Shown one piece after another: positions 43,934 through 53,630 of a stretch of 64,000 nucleotides of DNA. Origin of the DNA: an uncultured bacterium (GTDB lineage: Bacteria; Bacillota; Clostridia; Lachnospirales; Lachnospiraceae); the NCBI GenBank assembly GCA_905214875.1, contig CAJMNR010000009.1, forward strand, positions 1-64,000. Direction: 5' to 3'. Position 1 is the first letter of the stretch; every line of letters starts with the position of its first letter. A program made the translations under genes and the position numbers. The notes below the pieces were generated by a model. That model saw nothing but the letters and a program-made list of their open reading frames with translations, ran no database searches and was not told the origin of the DNA.

Positions 43934-44476
43934 ATGTGGCATGTTGTTCAGGTACAAACAGGAAATGAATTACAGACAAAAGATATTTGTAATCAGTTAA
44001 TCGAAAAGAAGCTCCTTATTGAGTGTTTTATTCCCTTATATGAAAAAATGAAACGGTATCAAGGAAAGTGGCATAAAGAAAAGGAAATCTTATTTCCAGG
44101 ATATATGTTTATTAAGACGGATGATATCGATTCCCTATTTTTGGCGCTTAAAAGCGTACCAAAGCTAACAAAGGTTCTTGGTGTAGGCCAAGAGTTTGTT
44201 CCAATACACGAAAATGAAGAGCGATTTTTAGAGAAGATTCTTAATGAAAATTACACAGTGGAAGTCTCCAAAGGCTATATTGCCGGAGAACAAGTATACA
44301 TTACCGATGGCCCTATGAAAAACTTTAGAGGAAAGATTAAGAAGATTAATCGGCATAAGAGAATCGCGATTATTGAACTCGATATGTTTGGTAGAAAAAC
44401 AGAGGCGAGTTTAGGTTTAGAGGTGATTGGAAAGTATGAAAAAGAATGGGGAGTCCAAGAAAACAACGGGAAATAA
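43934..44476 (+). CDS. loaP: NusG-family antiterminator, LoaP type
   Basis: A 180-residue NusG paralogue that travels with RNA polymerase and allows read-through in long biosynthetic operons. The NGN domain (about 1-105) begins MWHVVQVQTGNE, as is usual for LoaP, and includes ECFIPLYEKMKR and FPGYMFIKTD. A KOW domain (about 124-160) reads GEQVYITDGPMKNFRGKI. ATG 43934 is chosen for GGAGGAAG; an earlier in-frame ATG at 43862 has no site. It is followed by glycosyltransferase genes with no strong internal terminator for 20 kb, as expected for its role. The gene overlaps the next start by 41 bp. Confidence 0.88.
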   Translation: MWHVVQVQTGNELQTKDICNQLIEKKLLIECFIPLYEKMKRYQGKWHKEKEILFPGYMFIKTDDIDSLFLALKSVPKLTKVLGVGQEFVPIHENEERFLEKILNENYTVEVSKGYIAGEQVYITDGPMKNFRGKIKKINRHKRIAIIELDMFGRKTEASLGLEVIGKYEKEWGVQENNGK

Positions 44477-45554
44477 GACAAAACTATTATTATTTGTTGA
44501 AGCTTTTGGAGGAGGAGTATTTACATACATCGTGGATCTGGCAAATAGTTTATCAAAAAGTTATGACATAACGATTGCTCATGGAATAAGAGAGCAGACA
44601 CCAAAGGATTATGCAAGCTATTTTGAGGAAGGCATCACATTGATCCATGTAAAGAATTACACAAGAGAAATTAATATGAGAAAAGATATGAAAGCATTAA
44701 AGGAGATGAAAAGGCTTGTGAAAGAAATTAAGCCGGATATTATTCATCTCCATTCTACGAAATCGGGAGTTCTTGGAAGGGTAGCATTCAGTGGAAAGAA
44801 GTATGCCATGTTTTATACGCCGCATGGATATAGCTTTTTAATGGATGACTGCAGCCAGGCGAAGAAGTACATGTATAAGTCAATTGAGAAGCTTTGTGGC
44901 TTTTCAAGATGCATGACGATTTCCTGTAGTGCAGGAGAAAATCAAGAATCCTTGAAATTAGCTAGAATGTCGGCATATATAAATAATGGAATTAATATCG
45001 ATTATCTACAGCCATTATTAGGACAAGCAGAGGAGAAAAAGAAAAAAGAACTGGTTGTCTTTACGCTTGGAAGAATCTGTTATCAAAAGAATCCGGAATT
45101 GTTTAATCAGATAGCTGAACAATTGCCGGATATTAATTTTTTATGGATTGGTGACGGAGAATTAAGAGATGTCCTAACAAGCAAAAATATTAAGGTCACT
45201 GGATGGGTAAACCGAGAAGAAGCTTTGAAATATTCAGAAAATGCAGATATCTTCCTTCTGACTTCTTTATGGGAAGGGCTTCCTATCTCGCTATTGGAAG
45301 CTATGTACATGAAGAAAATATGTATTGTCACAAACGTGATTGGAAACCGAGATGTCATCAAGACAGGAGAAAATGGATTTGTATGCGATAAGCTTGAGGA
45401 CTTTGTTGAGGTAATCAAAAGAGTACAAGCCCAAAGAACGGAATTCGATCCTGTGGTAAAAGAAGCGTATAGTCAGATATTGGACGAATACAATACGAAG
45501 GTAATGGCTAAGAAATATAGTGACAGATATCAAGAAGTACTTAAGAGTATTTAG
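44436..45554 (+). CDS. glycosyltransferase, GT4 (family 1-like)
   Basis: A 372-residue GT-B-fold glycosyltransferase for the polysaccharide repeat. The N-terminal Rossmann half starts at about residue 15 (TKLLLFVEAFGGGVFTYIVDL), and the C-terminal half carries the nucleotide-sugar-binding EGLPISLLEAMYMKK near 285. Sequence such as 'IKPDIIHLHSTKSGVLGR' is typical of WcaL/EpsF-like enzymes. ATG 44436 overlaps the end of loaP by 41 bp; AGAGGTG lies 11 bp upstream. Donor and acceptor cannot be read from sequence. Confidence 0.88.
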   Translation: MKKNGESKKTTGNKTKLLLFVEAFGGGVFTYIVDLANSLSKSYDITIAHGIREQTPKDYASYFEEGITLIHVKNYTREINMRKDMKALKEMKRLVKEIKPDIIHLHSTKSGVLGRVAFSGKKYAMFYTPHGYSFLMDDCSQAKKYMYKSIEKLCGFSRCMTISCSAGENQESLKLARMSAYINNGINIDYLQPLLGQAEEKKKKELVVFTLGRICYQKNPELFNQIAEQLPDINFLWIGDGELRDVLTSKNIKVTGWVNREEALKYSENADIFLLTSLWEGLPISLLEAMYMKKICIVTNVIGNRDVIKTGENGFVCDKLEDFVEVIKRVQAQRTEFDPVVKEAYSQILDEYNTKVMAKKYSDRYQEVLKSI

Positions 45555-45596
45555 CAGATAGAATAATTTACACAAATATGATTAAAAGGAGCGGAA

Positions 45597-46772
45597 ATGA
45601 TTATGATCGCTTTAGTAACCTGTTATTTTCATCCAAATTACGGGAGCATGCTTCAGGCATATGCAACTCAAAAGATAATGGAAGAATGGGATATCCCATG
45701 TGAAAACATATGTATTGACGGACTTAAGAAGGAAATTGATGGAAGTAAAGTAAAGTTTTATTTAAAACAAATAAACAATCCTCAAGTTTTATCGGGGACG
45801 ATAGTTCGTATTGTAAAGAAAAAAGTATATCAGAAAGTATTAAAGAATACGGTTGGAACGAATCTAAAGATTCGTAATGCATGCTTTCGTAACTTTGTGA
45901 ATCAGAATTTTATCATATCCAAACGTTATGATTCTAAGAAGCAGTTAACCGAAGAATGTAATAAATATAGTGCCGTAGTAGTAGGAAGTGATCAGCTTTG
46001 GCTGCCAAGCAACATTGAAGCTGATTACTATACGCTTACATGGGTGCCAGATAGTGTTCCAAAGATCGCGTTTTCCACGAGCTTTGGAACTTCTTTTTTG
46101 CCAAAAAAGCATCAACATATGGCAAATCAATTTTTACATCGGTTCCAAGCAATCTCCGTACGAGAAGAGACCGGACAAAAGATGATAAAAGAGTATACGG
46201 GATTAGACGTGCCGGTTGTATGTGATCCAACCTTGCTTTTTTCGGGTGAAGATTGGATGTGTATACAGAAAAAAGAACGAATCATCAAAGACAAATATAT
46301 CTTGTGCTATTTCCTAGGTAATAACAAAGAGGATCGCCAGTTTGCCAAAAGATTACGAGAACAGACGGGATATAAAATCGTTGCCTTATTACATTTAGAT
46401 GAATATATCAAAGGGGATACGCAGTATGCAGATGAGACACCTTATGATATTGGTCCTGGGGAACTTTTGAATCTGATTCGTAACGCAGAATATATCGTGA
46501 CCGATTCGTTTCATGGAAGCGTGTTTTCTATTATTTATAAAAAGATGTTCTTTACCTCAAGAAGGGTAAGAAAAGAAGGTATCTTATGTACGAATAATCG
46601 ACTGGATTCTTTATTTCATAAGCTTGGAATTGAGGGTCGATTGATTCAAGGAAATGAAGACATAGAAGAGTGCTTAGGTCGAACAATTGATTACGACAAA
46701 GTACATAGTAATTTGGATTCGTTAGTGAAAGAAAGCAAGCAGTATCTACGTAATGCTCTACAATTGCAGTGA
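45597..46772 (+). CDS. polysaccharide pyruvyl transferase family protein (first copy)
   Basis: A 391-residue enzyme of the CsaB/WcaK family that would add pyruvate ketals from phosphoenolpyruvate to sugars. Signatures are the N-terminal 'NYGSMLQAYATQKIM', 'VVVGSDQLW' near 123 and 'VTDSFHGSVFSIIYKK' near 300. AAAAGGAGCGGA precedes ATG 45597. A second copy lies at 58742, and an FrhB-like Fe-S protein lies at 61499; these two families often occur together in polysaccharide loci. Some members of this family may act on other substrates. Confidence 0.87.
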   Translation: MIMIALVTCYFHPNYGSMLQAYATQKIMEEWDIPCENICIDGLKKEIDGSKVKFYLKQINNPQVLSGTIVRIVKKKVYQKVLKNTVGTNLKIRNACFRNFVNQNFIISKRYDSKKQLTEECNKYSAVVVGSDQLWLPSNIEADYYTLTWVPDSVPKIAFSTSFGTSFLPKKHQHMANQFLHRFQAISVREETGQKMIKEYTGLDVPVVCDPTLLFSGEDWMCIQKKERIIKDKYILCYFLGNNKEDRQFAKRLREQTGYKIVALLHLDEYIKGDTQYADETPYDIGPGELLNLIRNAEYIVTDSFHGSVFSIIYKKMFFTSRRVRKEGILCTNNRLDSLFHKLGIEGRLIQGNEDIEECLGRTIDYDKVHSNLDSLVKESKQYLRNALQLQ

Positions 46773-46785
46773 TCGAGGTGGGAGA

Positions 46786-47925
46786 ATGAAAAATAGTGAT
46801 AAAAAGAAAGTCTTGTTATTTGTGGATCGTATGAGAGTAGGGGGAATACAGATTCTCCTGCGTGACATCTATAAATATATGAATCCTCAAGACGTTACAC
46901 TGGAATTTTTAGTGTTAGATGATGGAGAGCAGTATCCATTGGAAGAAGAAATCCGCTCACTGGGAGCTACGATCTATAAGTTAAATGGAATCTGGATTCG
47001 CAGTTTGCGTGGATTTAAGGATTATCGAAAAGCAATGGATGCCTTTTTTAAAGAGCATCATGATTATTGTGCGGTTCATATGAACTCCGGAAGCAAGAAC
47101 TTTTATTTCTTATATTATGCGAGAAAATACGGCATACCAATTCGAATTGCCCATTCGCATAATACGAATTTTCAAAGTAAGTCAAAAGCACAGATTCTTC
47201 TTGGTAATATATTAAAAGTTCCAATGAAACGGTATGCAACCAATTACTTTGCATGTTCTGAATATGCAGGCGAATGGCTGTTTGGAAAGAAAAACGTAAA
47301 GAATGGAAAGGTGACAGTACTAAAAAACGCAATCGATTTGGATTCCTTTGAATATAGGAAAGAAGTTAGAAAACGTGTCCGAGAAGAGCTAGGCATCACA
47401 AACGATACGATAGTCATTGGACATGTTGGTAGATTTACACCACAGAAAAATCATACGTTTTTGATTGATATCTTTGAAGAACTATATAAACAAAATCCTA
47501 AATGTATATTGATTCTGGCAGGTATCGGAGAGCTTATGGACGACTGCAAGAAGAAAGTTAAGCTACTAGGATTAGAAAAGCAAGTCATGTTTTTAGGATT
47601 CCGCTCCGACGTGAATGACTTACTTCAAGCTATGGACATCTTCCTAATGCCATCACTTTATGAAGGGTTCCCAGTTACGGGAATCGAGGCACAGGCAAGT
47701 GGCTTACCTTGTGTGTTTTCCGATACGATTACGAGAGAAGCTAATATTCTAAAAGAAGTCAAGTATATCGGCTTAGATCAAGATGTAAAGACGTGGGCAA
47801 CTGAAGTTTTACAATTGGTTGGTGTCGCAGATCGCGAAGGGTGTAAAAGCATGCTAAAGAAACAAGGGTTTGATATTAGGGATTATGTAAATACGTTGAA
47901 GAAATATTACATTATTGATGCGTAA
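46786..47925 (+). CDS. glycosyltransferase, GT4 (EpsF-like)
   Basis: A 379-residue GT-B enzyme. The acceptor half begins LLFVDRMRVGGIQILLRDI; the hinge and donor half start near 205 with HVGRFTPQKNHTFLIDIF and contain EGFPVTGIEAQASGLPCV near 310. ATG 46786 is preferred, with GAGGTGGGAG upstream, over an earlier in-frame ATG within the preceding gene. It is a close paralogue of the enzyme at 50207 (shared 'ARKYGIPIRIAHSHN' and 'YAGEWLF' type motifs), suggesting duplication within the locus. Confidence 0.88.
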   Translation: MKNSDKKKVLLFVDRMRVGGIQILLRDIYKYMNPQDVTLEFLVLDDGEQYPLEEEIRSLGATIYKLNGIWIRSLRGFKDYRKAMDAFFKEHHDYCAVHMNSGSKNFYFLYYARKYGIPIRIAHSHNTNFQSKSKAQILLGNILKVPMKRYATNYFACSEYAGEWLFGKKNVKNGKVTVLKNAIDLDSFEYRKEVRKRVREELGITNDTIVIGHVGRFTPQKNHTFLIDIFEELYKQNPKCILILAGIGELMDDCKKKVKLLGLEKQVMFLGFRSDVNDLLQAMDIFLMPSLYEGFPVTGIEAQASGLPCVFSDTITREANILKEVKYIGLDQDVKTWATEVLQLVGVADREGCKSMLKKQGFDIRDYVNTLKKYYIIDA

Positions 47926-47979
47926 ATATGTCCTAATAAAACAAGGAATTCTACTATTCAATCAAATAGGAGTGTAATA

Positions 47980-48978
47980 ATGCAAAGAGATATAAAGATT
48001 TCTTTAATTAGAGTGATTGCAATGTTTTCAATTGTTCTGTGTCATATTGTACAGGAGTATGAGAAAATCAGTTTTATGGGGCAAATATTTAATGTGGGTG
48101 TATTTATATTTATCTTCATGTCTGGGTTCTTGTATGGAAAGAAAGATATTACGAATGCTAAATCATGGTTATTTAAAAGGGCAATTAGATTATTTGTACC
48201 AATATACATTTTTATGGTGCTACTATTTGTAATTAATGCATTCGCAAATAAATCATTTGATGTAAGCAATTACTTGATTTATATCATTGGGATGCAAGGA
48301 TTCTTTCCAGCAGTGGAAGGAGCGGCCCACTTATGGTTTATTACTGCATTGATCATTTGCTATCTTATAACACCAGTGCTGTACAAGCTTAAGAAATCAG
48401 TTTTGCGAATGAATAAGATGCAGTTAATAGTAATCTTGGGTGTATTGATGGGAATACAAGTTATCTTATCGTATACACTTGGCGTACTAATTGGAAGATA
48501 TGCATTATATGTAGTCTTGTATATATTCGCATATTATTTAAGTTTTTTAAAAGACTGTAAGCTAAGTAAAAAAATGATTATTTTGACTACTATCATGATG
48601 CTATTAGGCTTATGTATAAGAGTGTTATCCAGAAGATACATTGATGGCAGTGTTCTTTATTCAAATATAATTGTTCTTTATACACAATCTATTTTTGGAA
48701 TATGGTTATTTCTTGCAGTGTATAGATTGCGAGGTATTAACAGAAAACTACATAGAGTGATTGAGTATTTAGATAGCATTTCTTTTGAAGTATACATTGT
48801 ACATTACATTTTTATATCAGGAAAATATAGTATGATTTATCTAGCAGAGTATACAATTGTAAATCTAATGTTGTTAGGAGTAGTTATATTTATAAGTGGA
48901 ATATTATTACATAAAATAAGCAACTGTTTTACAGCAATACCATATAAACGAGGAAATACTCAGAAAATGAGTGCTTAG
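47980..48978 (+). CDS. acyltransferase family 3 membrane protein
   Basis: A 332-residue integral membrane protein with about ten hydrophobic helices. The start 'IKISLIRVIAMFSIVLCHI' with its conserved R and H is typical of the OafA/WecH acyltransferase-3 family, which O-acetylates or otherwise acylates surface sugars. A catalytic His is thus present near residue 22. AGGAG precedes ATG 47980. It would decorate the polysaccharide encoded here. Confidence 0.87.
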   Translation: MQRDIKISLIRVIAMFSIVLCHIVQEYEKISFMGQIFNVGVFIFIFMSGFLYGKKDITNAKSWLFKRAIRLFVPIYIFMVLLFVINAFANKSFDVSNYLIYIIGMQGFFPAVEGAAHLWFITALIICYLITPVLYKLKKSVLRMNKMQLIVILGVLMGIQVILSYTLGVLIGRYALYVVLYIFAYYLSFLKDCKLSKKMIILTTIMMLLGLCIRVLSRRYIDGSVLYSNIIVLYTQSIFGIWLFLAVYRLRGINRKLHRVIEYLDSISFEVYIVHYIFISGKYSMIYLAEYTIVNLMLLGVVIFISGILLHKISNCFTAIPYKRGNTQKMSA

Positions 48979-49014
48979 AAACTGTAATATAAATTATATA
49001 TTCAAGGAGATATT

Positions 49015-50229
49015 ATGAAGGTTGTATATAATGGAGTCTCAATATGGAATTACAAGTTATCTACGAAAAGTTTGATCCTTTGTTATCCGATTTTTGTAGT
49101 TTTGGGAAAACTGATTCGATGGACCATAATGTATAGCACACTGATAGGATTTAGCGCAGGATGGGGGGCTGTTGATCCGATACTAAATAATGATTTCAAT
49201 TTTCAGTTTTTTGGTATGGAGGAAATTATGGCTACCAGCTCAGATAGTTGGGGGAATGCCATAGCGATATTTAAGATTCTTCGTGGGATATTCTTTTATG
49301 TATTAGATTCCTTTCAGACATTTGAAGTAGCTATCACCATTGTATGGGGGTTGTTTCTTTTGCTTGTTCTAAGTAAGTTGAAGGATTCAATTGACGTAAT
49401 CCAATGGCTTTTTATCATGTTGTCATGTATAGTACTGAATATTTTTGATTTTGCATTGGCGAAAGAGCCAATTCAGATGCTTTATTTTTTATTGATTTTA
49501 GCTATATTAGTATCTAAGCAATTATCTTCTTGGCAGAAAGAAGTACTATCGTATGGAGTAATAGTGTTATCTATATTAACTTTTCGTGTGTATTATTTAC
49601 TAATTCTATTTTTTGCGCTGATTTTTAAATATGTAATGAAAGTAGTACTTCTGTTAAAAAAACGAAATAAAGAAAAAAGAAGTAATCAGCTAGCATTATC
49701 AAAAATTATTATAGTTTTTCTTGCAATGTTTCTAAGTTATTTTTGCTTTATGACTGTGTTAATGGTTATAAATGGGGGATTCTATAAAAGATTTTCAGAT
49801 TGTTTGTTGACAGCTAGTGCTGCAACAAGCGCGTCAAATTCATATATTAAGAATATGATTGCAGATGAAACAACAACTAATGTTTTTTTAATTGCCTTAG
49901 AGTATGCATTAGTGGTCTTTAGAATGACTTTCCCATTGGAATTATTAAGATTAGGAATAAAGTATTATCCCTATGTTGCTTATCAAGTATTTACATCAAT
50001 TCTTATGCTGAAATCATTAGCGTCCTATCGAAAAAATACAAAGGAGCAAAACATAGCCTTAATTATTTATATGGGATTCTTGTTTGCATCTTGTACATTC
50101 GAAGTAGACTTTGGAGCTTGGGTAAGGCATGGTGCGGTGACTTTCCCAGTATTAGTGGTTATGATTGGTGCAATAAAAATACGAAAAAGAAGAGAGGTAT
50201 CCTATTATGTTGAACGACAATATACATAA
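49015..50229 (+). CDS. polytopic membrane protein, candidate polysaccharide polymerase
   Basis: A 404-residue membrane protein with about nine to ten predicted helices and a periplasm-facing loop after the fourth to sixth helices. It has no sharp motif, which is normal for Wzy-type polymerases; it is the only gene in the visible locus able to take that role apart from the acyltransferase and flippases. Being wholly membrane, surrounded by glycosyltransferases and overlapping the next gene by 23 bp, it fits the locus. CAAGGAG precedes ATG 49015. The Wzy call is inference. Confidence 0.5.
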   Translation: MKVVYNGVSIWNYKLSTKSLILCYPIFVVLGKLIRWTIMYSTLIGFSAGWGAVDPILNNDFNFQFFGMEEIMATSSDSWGNAIAIFKILRGIFFYVLDSFQTFEVAITIVWGLFLLLVLSKLKDSIDVIQWLFIMLSCIVLNIFDFALAKEPIQMLYFLLILAILVSKQLSSWQKEVLSYGVIVLSILTFRVYYLLILFFALIFKYVMKVVLLLKKRNKEKRSNQLALSKIIIVFLAMFLSYFCFMTVLMVINGGFYKRFSDCLLTASAATSASNSYIKNMIADETTTNVFLIALEYALVVFRMTFPLELLRLGIKYYPYVAYQVFTSILMLKSLASYRKNTKEQNIALIIYMGFLFASCTFEVDFGAWVRHGAVTFPVLVVMIGAIKIRKRREVSYYVERQYT

Positions 50230-51349
50230 AACATTACATATATTAGTGTCTGGTTTTACTTCTAATTATGGTGGAGTAGAGACATTTTTGTTTCAACATT
50301 TCAAACATATGGATCATGATGTGGTACAAATGGATTTTCTTACACATGTGAAGCATCCTGCTTTTCAAAAAGAGATTGAAGCAATGGGAGGCAGGTTCTT
50401 TTACATTCCTGTAAGAAATAAATATCCTTTGAAGTATCGAAAGGCATTAGATGAATTCTTTAAAAAACATGCAAAAGATTATGATGTGTTTTGGTGCAAT
50501 AAGTGTATGTTGAACAATATTGATTTCTTAAAATATGCTACGAAGTATAAGATTCCAGTGCGTATTCTACATAGTCATAATTCTTCCAATATGGACACGG
50601 GAGTAAAAGGAAAACTGATGGAATTAATGCATAACAAGAATCGTAGAAAGATTTCCTTGTATGTAACAAAGTATTGGGCTTGTTCAGATTATGCAGCAGA
50701 ATGGCTTTTTCCTTCAGAGATATATGAAAAGAAGCAATATACATTTATACCGAATGCAGTAGATGTGAGCAAGTTCAGGCTGAATGATTCACTTAGGAAA
50801 AAGATGAGACGACAGTTAGAGGTTGAAAATAACTATGTAATTGGTCATATCGGAAGGTTTAATTATCAAAAGAATCATGAGTTTTTGATAAGAATTTTTA
50901 AGACGGTATATGATAAGGATCCAAATGCGCGTTTACTTCTTATTGGAACTGGCGAATTAGAGGCTTCTGTAAAACAACAGGTACATGAATTAAGTCTAGA
51001 TAGTGTAGTACAGTTTTTAGGGGTAAGACATGATATTCCAGAACTTATGCAGGCAATGGATTGTTTTTTGTTACCATCTAGATTCGAAGGCTTGCCAGTG
51101 GTAGCAGTGGAGGCACAGGCAGCTGGCGTACCTTGTGTGTTGGCTAGAGATGGAATTACAGAGCAAGTAAAAATTACTGAGAGTGTTGAATTCTTGAATC
51201 TAGATCAGTCTGTAGATGAATGGGCTAAAGAAATTTTAAAACAAGCAGATAAAAGAGAAGATAATTATCAAGTGATGAAAGAAAGAGGATTTAACATTGA
51301 TGAAGCAGCGGTAAAACTTATGAATATTTTGTACTGTAATATGGAATAA
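50207..51349 (+). CDS. glycosyltransferase, GT4 (EpsF-like)
   Basis: A 380-residue GT-B enzyme. N-terminal half from 'HILVSGFTSNYGGVETFLFQ', donor half with IGHIGRFNYQKNHEFLI near 217 and EGLPVVAVEAQAAGVPCVLA near 300. Its C-terminal region, GITEQVKIT ... EWAKEILKQ, matches the tail of the chimeric ORF at 56358. ATG 50207 lies inside the end of the previous gene, with AGAGAGG about 10 bp upstream, implying translational coupling. It is a paralogue of 46786. Confidence 0.88.
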   Translation: MLNDNIHKTLHILVSGFTSNYGGVETFLFQHFKHMDHDVVQMDFLTHVKHPAFQKEIEAMGGRFFYIPVRNKYPLKYRKALDEFFKKHAKDYDVFWCNKCMLNNIDFLKYATKYKIPVRILHSHNSSNMDTGVKGKLMELMHNKNRRKISLYVTKYWACSDYAAEWLFPSEIYEKKQYTFIPNAVDVSKFRLNDSLRKKMRRQLEVENNYVIGHIGRFNYQKNHEFLIRIFKTVYDKDPNARLLLIGTGELEASVKQQVHELSLDSVVQFLGVRHDIPELMQAMDCFLLPSRFEGLPVVAVEAQAAGVPCVLARDGITEQVKITESVEFLNLDQSVDEWAKEILKQADKREDNYQVMKERGFNIDEAAVKLMNILYCNME

Positions 51350-51361
51350 AGGAGCATAGAT

Positions 51362-52531
51362 ATGCGTAAGAAAAAAATATTGTTTATTATGGAGTCATTG
51401 AAAATAGGTGGTGCTGAAAAAAGTCTCTTAACTTTACTGTCCTTGCTTGATTATGATAGATATGAAGTGGAGTTATTTTTATTTAGCTATGATGGTGAAC
51501 TTATGGAATTCATTCCGAAAGAGGTAAAACTATTATCTGAAGATACAAAATATAAGATTTTCAGAAAAAATAGAAAAATGGCACCAATGAATTATCTATT
51601 AAACGGTGATATAAAAAGAGCTTGGCGGAGTCTAGAATATCTAGTTGGTTGTCTAAAACAAAGAATAACAAAAAAACCATTGTATATCGGATGGAACTAT
51701 GTAACACATTTGTTTGATCAAAGAGAATTAAAAGCTGATATCTCAATTGCGTATTTAGAAAGAAAATGTATTTACTTTAACATTGATCATGTGAAATCAG
51801 ATAGAAAAATAGGATTTATTCATAACGACTATAGTGCATATCATTTTGATGATTTATTAGATCGTAAATATTTTAAGTATTATGATAAAATCGCAACAGT
51901 ATCTTCTCATTGTGAAGATGTTTTAAAGGATATTTTTCCTGAATATAAGGAAAAGTTTACAGTAATAAATAACATGGTGTCTTCCGAGTTGATTCAATCA
52001 ATGGCGGAAGAAGAGTTACCTCAAAATGTTTATAAAGGAAATGCACCTGTTATCGTAACTGTGGGAAGGCTTGTAAGGCAAAAAGGCTATGATTATGCAA
52101 TCGAGGCATGTAAAACGCTAGTGGATGAAGGACAGAAAATAGTATGGTATGCCATAGGAGAGGGACCAGAACGTGCAAAACTGCAAGAGCAAATAAACTC
52201 TCTTGGACTTGAGAAAAACTTTATACTAGTAGGAGCACAAAAAAATCCATATAAATGGATGAATTTTGCAGATGTATATGTACAACCATCACGATTTGAA
52301 GGGTTTGGAATTACAATTGCAGAAGCAAATTCACTTAATAAGCAAATAGTATGTAGTGATATTCCAGAGTTTAGAGAGCAATTAGGGAAAAGAGAAAATT
52401 GTTATTTTACAGATGTAAAGACAATGGCAAAATACATTAAATATAATATAAAAACAGATAGCAAAGGCTTTATTACTAATATTATCGATAATCAGAAGAA
52501 TATTGAGAAATTTTATTCCCAATTAGAATAG
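51362..52531 (+). CDS. glycosyltransferase, GT4
   Basis: A 389-residue GT-B enzyme with the N-terminal signature MESLKIGGAEKSLLTLLSLL at about residues 10-29, followed by a donor half with VTVGRLVRQKGYDYAIEA near 232 and RFEGFGITIAEANSLNKQ near 315. The GT4 Glu pair (E-G-F-G-I-T-I-A-E) is intact. AAAGGAG lies before ATG 51362, 12 bp after the previous gene; no terminator intervenes. Sugar specificity is not readable. Confidence 0.88.
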   Translation: MRKKKILFIMESLKIGGAEKSLLTLLSLLDYDRYEVELFLFSYDGELMEFIPKEVKLLSEDTKYKIFRKNRKMAPMNYLLNGDIKRAWRSLEYLVGCLKQRITKKPLYIGWNYVTHLFDQRELKADISIAYLERKCIYFNIDHVKSDRKIGFIHNDYSAYHFDDLLDRKYFKYYDKIATVSSHCEDVLKDIFPEYKEKFTVINNMVSSELIQSMAEEELPQNVYKGNAPVIVTVGRLVRQKGYDYAIEACKTLVDEGQKIVWYAIGEGPERAKLQEQINSLGLEKNFILVGAQKNPYKWMNFADVYVQPSRFEGFGITIAEANSLNKQIVCSDIPEFREQLGKRENCYFTDVKTMAKYIKYNIKTDSKGFITNIIDNQKNIEKFYSQLE

Positions 52532-52538
52532 GAGAAGT

Positions 52539-53621
52539 ATGAAAGAAACGAATAAAAAACTAAATGTTGCAATTGTAACCGATTATGCAGCACCATATGG
52601 GGGAAACTTTTGGGAATCATTAATGGCTTTAGAAACTCAAATTGTAAAACAAGGCGGTAAAGTTATTTATCTATTTCCAAAAAAAGCAAAAGATATTAAA
52701 TGGATCAAAAGATATCAAACAAAAGGGAGAATGATAAAATTTTTACCTGACTCGCTATCAAGTCGATTTCATGAGATGAAGTCAATTCTAAAAGAAGAAC
52801 AGATTACAATTGTACATTCGCACTTTACACTTCCCAAAACTCAAGTTTTAGTAAAACTTTTGTGTAAACTAGAAAGGTTGCTGTTAGTCCAACATTTTCA
52901 TAACCATTTTGAAGTAAATGGCACGTTATTAAAAAAAGTACTTATAACATGGGCCTTTAAAGGTAATCAAAATATTGGTTGTTCATATTCAGTTACAGAA
53001 AGTATTCCCTACAAAAAAAAGAGAACAGTGGCTAATGCCATTAATTACAAGAGGCTAGATATTTATGATGAAAATTATAAATTTAGTGGTGCAACAGAGA
53101 AAACTACAATATTTCTTATGTTCGGTTTTGATTATAAGAGAAAGGGTGTAGATTTGGCTATTCGGGCATTAGATAAACTAAAAGATAAATACCCCTTAAA
53201 ACTTAAAATAGTTGTTTCTGTAAAAGAGGAAGCGGTAAAAGAGCAGATGGAAGCTGAATTTGGTAAAGTACCAGAGTGGGTGGAAATTATGCCGCCAAGA
53301 GAAGATATTGCAACGTATTATAAAGCAGCAGATGTCTTTCTATCTCCATCAAGGGAAGAAGGATTGTGTTATTCGGTGTTAGAGGCTATTTATTGTGATG
53401 ACATCGTTATTTGTAGCAATATCAAAGGGCACCCTTTGGATGTTCCAAATTTATTGATTTTTGGCTCAGAAAAGGTAAATGATTTAATAAAGAAATGTGA
53501 AAGTACATTGATAGAGAATAAGAAACGAGAGATGGAAAGAAGTAAAGAGTATGTCATAAAGGAATATAGTCTAGGTAATTGGGTATCTAATATATTAGAT
53601 TGTTACAAAGAATACAGATAA
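52539..53621 (+). CDS. glycosyltransferase, GT-B (family 1/4)
   Basis: A 360-residue GT-B enzyme. The acceptor half starts LNVAIVTDYAAPYGGNFWESLMAL with a Gly-rich turn, and the donor half contains FGFDYKRKGVDLAIRAL near 190 and SREEGLCYSVLEAIYCDD near 272. It is more divergent than the neighbouring GT4 enzymes; its acceptor part lacks the usual GGxE pattern. ATAGGAGAAGT precedes ATG 52539, 7 bp after the preceding stop. It shares the operon direction and spacing with neighbours. Confidence 0.82.
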   Translation: MKETNKKLNVAIVTDYAAPYGGNFWESLMALETQIVKQGGKVIYLFPKKAKDIKWIKRYQTKGRMIKFLPDSLSSRFHEMKSILKEEQITIVHSHFTLPKTQVLVKLLCKLERLLLVQHFHNHFEVNGTLLKKVLITWAFKGNQNIGCSYSVTESIPYKKKRTVANAINYKRLDIYDENYKFSGATEKTTIFLMFGFDYKRKGVDLAIRALDKLKDKYPLKLKIVVSVKEEAVKEQMEAEFGKVPEWVEIMPPREDIATYYKAADVFLSPSREEGLCYSVLEAIYCDDIVICSNIKGHPLDVPNLLIFGSEKVNDLIKKCESTLIENKKREMERSKEYVIKEYSLGNWVSNILDCYKEYR

Positions 53622-53630
53622 GAGGATACG

